The notes under the pieces: generated by a model | What the model saw: only the letters and a program-made list of their open reading frames with translations | What the model was told of the DNA's origin: nothing | Databases searched by the model: none | Shown here: positions 13,301 to 19,300 of the stretch, one piece after another | Numbering within the stretch: position 1 is the stretch's first letter | Layout: each line of letters begins with the position of its first letter | Program-made: the position numbers and the translations under genes | NCBI RefSeq assembly: GCF_020386615.1 | Contig: NZ_CP077769.1 | Location: 2,852,001 to 2,916,000, forward strand | DNA: 64,000 bases | Source of the DNA: Chitinophaga pendula | Lineage (GTDB): Bacteria > Bacteroidota > Bacteroidia > Chitinophagales > Chitinophagaceae | Direction of reading: 5' to 3'

Positions 13301-16300
13301 TACCAATATGTTCGCCTTTATCAACAAATGCCAATGCTTCCCTGATCTGGTTGGCCGGGTATATACGGGATACGATCGGTACGATCTGGCCTGCGGCGAC
13401 CATTTCTCCCATGGTGAGGAGTAGTGCGCGTATGTTGATATTGTGATCCAGCATCAGTTGTCTGATATCGATGCTGTGGATGGTTTGGTTTTGCAGGAGC
13501 CTGGAGAGGTCGAGTTTGGGGCTTGTTTTGAGTCCATGTACGGCTAACTCGAGATACCGTCCGCCGGTGCGGAGGCTGTTCAAGCCTTTTTGTATGCCCT
13601 CACCGGAGAGCATGTTCAATACGACATCGACACCTTTGGCAGCGGTGCGTATTTGTATTTCCTGGTCGAAATTGTCTTTGTAGTTGAGGACCTGTGTGAT
13701 ACCCAGGCGGTGGAGTAATTGTCTTTTTTCTTCTTTACCTGCGGTAGCGAATATTTCACACTCTTTAAGGTGAGCGAGTTGCAATGCTATTAGTCCGCAA
13801 CCACCTGTTGCGGTATGTATCAATACCTTCTCTCCTCTTTTCAGTTTACCTAATTCAAATGCATGGTATACGGTGGCAAATACGATGGGCAGGCTACACG
13901 CTTCGGCGAATGAGAGGGAGGCAGGTTTGGGTGCTACCTGACTGGCCGGTACGTTTACGAAATCGGCATGTCCGCCCATTTGTGGACCGGTGAGTGCTAT
14001 GACTTCATCGCCTGCTTTTATATCTGTGACGCCGGCACCTACCTGTGTTACGATACCTGCCACTTCGAAACCCGGTACGAAAGGATATTCCGGCATGGTG
14101 GGATATAATCCTTTTACGCACATGGTATCGGGGAAGTTAATAGCGGAAGCTCTTACGGCTATTTTCACTTCATGAGGTGCCGGTGCAGGTACTTGCCAGT
14201 TATTCAGTACTGCTTCATCGAGTGTATGGACGGTGTTGACTACCAGGCCATATTCTGCTGATAAGAAGCGGGATCTGATAACGGTTTCGGAAGCGTTGGC
14301 GGGAGTGGATGTTGCTATAGCTGTGGATGAGGCGGCAGGTATTGACGGCAACCCGATCGGTTTAACACCGGATGTTGGTGGCGGGGTTGTTCTGGGAGTT
14401 GCCGGTGCGTTTCCTTTTTTATTAACCAGCTGCGCCAGGTAAGCGGCAAATTCTTTGATGGTGGGATAGTCGTATACTTTGGTAGCAGCGATATTGCAAT
14501 GATGTTTTTTATTGAGTCCTCTGATCCACTCTACTCCTATAATGGAGTCCAGGCCCATATCTACGAAACGGCGGGAAGGATCGATGGTATCGGGTTCGCG
14601 ATAGAGTGCCTCTGCCAAGCTTACTTTCAGTTCCTCTTCCCATTGATCGGCTGCTACGGACGTGGGCGGTGCGGCCTGTGTAACGGGCGGTGGAGGGGTT
14701 ATTGCGGAGGAACGCGAGGTTGTTTTGTTCCGGCGAAGCAGTTCTCCCTGTACGAAGGCGGCGAATTCTTTTAAGGTGGGGTAGTCGTATACTTTAGTAG
14801 CCGGGAGGGTGATGCTGTAGCGTTTGTTGAGTGCCCTGATCCATTCTACGCCGATGATGGAATCCAGGCCCATGTCTACGAAGCGGCGTTCGGCATCGAG
14901 GGAATCCGGGGAGCGATATAGTGCTTCGGCGAGGCTGTTGCGTAGTTCTTCCAGGATATCGGTGTTGCCGGTGACTGCACTTTCTACGATTGCGGGGGTA
15001 GTATATACCGGTATGGGTTCGGCAGCCGTTGCGGGGGCCGGTGTTACGGGTTGCAGCGCTACCTGTAACGGGGGTGGCGCTACGGATCGTGCGGGCCGGT
15101 TTTTTTTATTCAGCTCTACTTCCAGTAAAGTGGCCAAGCTATCTATGGTGGGATAGTCGTATACTTTGGTAGCGGCGATATTGATATTGTATTGTTTGTT
15201 GATTCCTCTGATCCATTCTACTCCGATGATGGAGTCCAGTCCCATTTCTATGAAGGTCCTGTCTGGGTCGAGTAAGGCGGCATCGAGGTATAATGCGTCG
15301 GCCAAACTGGCTATCAGGGATGCTTTCAGGAGGTCTTTATCTACTGTTGACACTGACTGTTCGGGGATTTTTTCTTCCGGAGGGGTGTGTACCGGAACGG
15401 GGGTTGTATGTATAGCCAGGGAGAGCGGTTGTGCGCTCTTTGCCGGCGAGGATGCAGGGGTTTGTCGTTTATCGAGTGGCCAATAGCGTTCGCGGGAGAA
15501 CGGGTATGCCGGTAATCTTACTGGTAGTTGTGCTACGGTGAACCACAGTTTCCATTCTATGGCATTTCCTGTTACGTAGAGGCCAGCCATTATTTCCAGT
15601 TTCTCTCTGTATGCGGCAGGTGTGGTGGATGGGGCGGATAGCAGTTCGTTTATCAATTGTTTGCCCAGGGTAGCGTACCAGTTTTGTTTATCCGCTGTTT
15701 TGTCGTCGCTGGAAAAGTATCCCGGGGCGTTGCCGGCGGACTGTACTTTTTCCAGCAGTTCCAGTAGTTCCTGCATGTCTTTTACGAGGTAGGCTTCGCG
15801 TACGTCGAAATGTTCTCTTTGCAGGAGCAATGCGGAGGAGAGTGCTGCGAGGTGTACGTCTTTACCATCGGACAGCAGCCAATCGGCGAGGTCGGCAGCT
15901 TTTTGCTGCAGGGCACTTTGGTTGCGGGCAGACAGGCATATGAGGTAGGCCGGTTGTTGAGTGGGATGTGCGGGTGTGTTGGCCGGCGCTTCTTCCAGTA
16001 CCAGGTGGGCGTTGGCGCCACCGGAGCCGAAGCTGCTGACCCCTGCTCTTGCGGGCGTTGCTGGTGTTTGTGACGGCCAGGCGCGTTTTTTATCTACGAC
16101 ATAGAACGGTGTCTGGTCGAGGTTGATATGTGGGTTTAGTGTCTGATAGTGTACGGTGGGTGTTAGTGTTTTATGTTGCAAGCAGAGGATCGTCTTTATG
16201 ACACCGGCGATACCGGCGGCTGCTTCCAGGTGCCCCATGTTGGTTTTGAGCGAGCTTATGCCGCAGAAAGGTGCTACCGGTGGAATTGGCAGCAAGGAGT

Positions 16301-19300
16301 TGAATGCTTTTTTGAGCGCGGTTATTTCGATGGGATCTCCCAGCGAGGTGCCGGTGCCATGCGCTTCTATATAACCTACGGTTGCGACATCTATTGCGGC
16401 ATCTTTATAGGCGTTGATGAGTAATGCTGCCTGTTTGGCCGGGTTGGGTACGGTGAGGCCGCTGGCCTGGCCACCATGGTTAGTAGCGGAGCCTTTGATG
16501 ACTGCGTAGATATTATCTTTTGCGGCTATTGCTTCGTGCAGGGGTTTGAGTAGCAGGATAGCGGCGCCTTCGGCACGTACGTATCCGTTGGCGCTTTTAT
16601 CAAAAGTTTTACATATTCCATCCGGTGACAGCATGCCGGCTTTATAGTAGGCGATGCTATTGGACGGGTGGCACATGACATGCACGCCTGCAGCGAGGGC
16701 GAGTCCACACTCTCCGGCGCGCAGGGCTTTTACGGCTTCGTGTATGGCTACCAGTGATCCTGAGCAAGCGGTATCTACCTGGATGCTGGGGCCATCGAAG
16801 TCGTAGAAATAAGAGAGCCTGTTGGGCAATGCGGCCATGGAGGTACCGCTACCGGAGTGTGCTTCTACGCGGGTATGGTGTTCGTTAAGTAGTAGTTGAT
16901 AGTCTGATCCGCTGGCGCCGATGAATACGCCGGTGTTGGTGCCTGCGAGGGATGAAGGCGGGTATCCGGCATCTTCGAGGCATTCCCAGCTTAGTTCCAG
17001 CATGATCCGTTGCTGGGGGTCCATACGTTCGGCTTCGCGCGGCGAGATGCGGAAGAAATCGGCATCGAAGTCGGTGATGTTGTTCATGAATCCCCCTTTG
17101 TTGATGCCTTTATGATCGTTTTCTATATCGATCTCTTGGGGCCAGTTCCATCTATCCAGGGGGAGTGAGCTGATAGCGCTTTGTCCATTTTCCAGCAGCT
17201 CCCATAGTTGTCTGCGGGTGTTGATGCCACCCGGGAGGCGGAAGGCCATGCCGATGATGGCGATATCTCTTGTGGCGGTGGTGGCGGCAGTTACTGTTTG
17301 GGGAGGTGTTGTGGCTGCTGGTGTTACGGTGACGATGTCAGCGATCCCTGGTTGTTCCCGAAGGTAACCGGAGATCTGTTCTGCTGTATTGTATTCGAAG
17401 AAGAAAGAAGGTTCGAGGTCGAGTTTGTAGTGGAACCGGATCTTTTCCTGTAGTTCGAGGAGATCAGCGGAATCCAGGCCCATTTCCATCAGGGGGCGTT
17501 GCGGGGCGAAGCGGGCTTGTTTGGACGCTCCCAGTATTTGCAGGATGGTGTCTTTCACGTAGGCGGAGATGCTTTCTGCCTGGTGTTCGGAAAGGGCGGC
17601 GGAGTGGGCTGCCGGGGGTTGTGGCAGTGCGGGTAACACTGACTGGAGGTATTCTATGATCTGTGCGCCGGTGTTGTATTCGAAGAAGAAGGAAGGGTCG
17701 AGGGGTACCTGGTAGGTATGCCGGATCTTTTCGTTGAATTCGAGGAGGTCGGCGGAATCGAGGCCCATTTCCATCAGTGGGCGTTGGAGGGAGAAGCGGT
17801 ATTGTTTGGTTTCTCCCAGTATGTCGGATACTGTTTTGGTGATGAAGGCGCGGATGTCTTCGCGCAGTACCTCTGTTACGGGCGGTTGTGTGGCGCGGAG
17901 GGTACTTGCTGCTTCTGCGAGCAAGTCTTTACGTTTGCGGCTGAAGATATCGTAGGTGATCAGTACGCCATATCCGAGGTTGAGGTTGTCTTCGGGGCGA
18001 TATCCTGGTACGAGGTTGCTGATTTCGGCGCCATGCATGGCATGAAACCGCAAGGTGGTGTCTGTGAGGGTACCCTGTATGTTTTTTTGCCGGATATAGT
18101 CGGCGTAGGGGACGTGGGTATGTTGATGATAGTCTTTGCAGCGGGTGATACCTACTACCTGTTGGACGCCGCTGGTGAGGGTACTGCGTTGCAATACGAA
18201 TTCCAGCAGCTGATCGCCGAGGTTAAGGTGTTGCATGTCTGGCAGTATGCTCAGGGAGAGCAGTTGTACGATGGGGCCATCGGGGTGGTGGTATTCGTCT
18301 ACGTTGTTGGCGTTGACGTTGTTGAGTTGTTCCAGGTGTTGTATCCTTTGGGTGTAGGATACGCCGGTGACGCGTCCATTGTATTCGAGTACCAGTTGTC
18401 CTAGCTGGTATTTTTCCAGTCTTTGGCGGATGATGGCTTCCGGTGTACAGAGATCGGCGGGCCAGCAGGCGCTTTCTATTTCCAGCAGTGCTGGTAGGTC
18501 GGCCGATGTTGCCAGGCGTATTATATAGTCTCTGCGTTGGAAGTAGTTGAGGGTGATACGGCCGAAAGGCAGTGTTTTGGGGTATTTACGGAAGAAGGAG
18601 GGATGCGGGAACAGTTGGGCTTCGGCGGCAGCCATGAGGAACTGTTCGGCTTCTACCAGTAGCTGGTGGGAGAAGCGGTGGTAGGTATCGAAGTGGAGGC
18701 TTTCGGACCTGTCGAGATAGGTGTTGATGATCCGGGGTTCGAGGCAGTGTACTTCGAGTACGGCCATGCCATGCCGGCCCAGGATGGATGACCATCTTGA
18801 CAGGTGTTCTACGAGGCTTTGCATGACGGCGGCGGGGCGTATTTCCTGTCCGTCGTCGCCTACGCATACGGCGTTTCCTACGATACTTTCTCTTTCTTTG
18901 ATTTTCGCATCATCTTTAGCGGGGATGAATGGGCGATTATGATCCAGGAATGAGCGTACGTGGAGGATATTATCTGTATCGCGGATGCCAGCTTCCTGCA
19001 GGTCTGCGATGAGGGTGATGGGGTCTCCGATGTCGCCTTTGATGACTATATGGTCAATGCCCTGGAGGGTTATGCGGGTTTGTTCCAGGGGTTCCGGATT
19101 ATAATCTATGCCGATCAGCTTCAGGGGGTATCGTTGGAGTACTTGTCCGCGAAGTGATTTATGCTTGATGATATTGAATATCTTCTTCAGGAGTGAGCCA
19201 TCGCCACATCCCATGTCTGCGATATATGCCGGTTGATTGTCGAACGGTTGTTTATTAAACAGTTCGAGGATCATGTCTTCTATATCGCTGAAGTATTTTT

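Noticed and set aside
17718..18404. Plus-strand open frames opposite the PKS, the longest of 228 codons
   Set aside because: They are shadows of the PKS codon usage with no family features.
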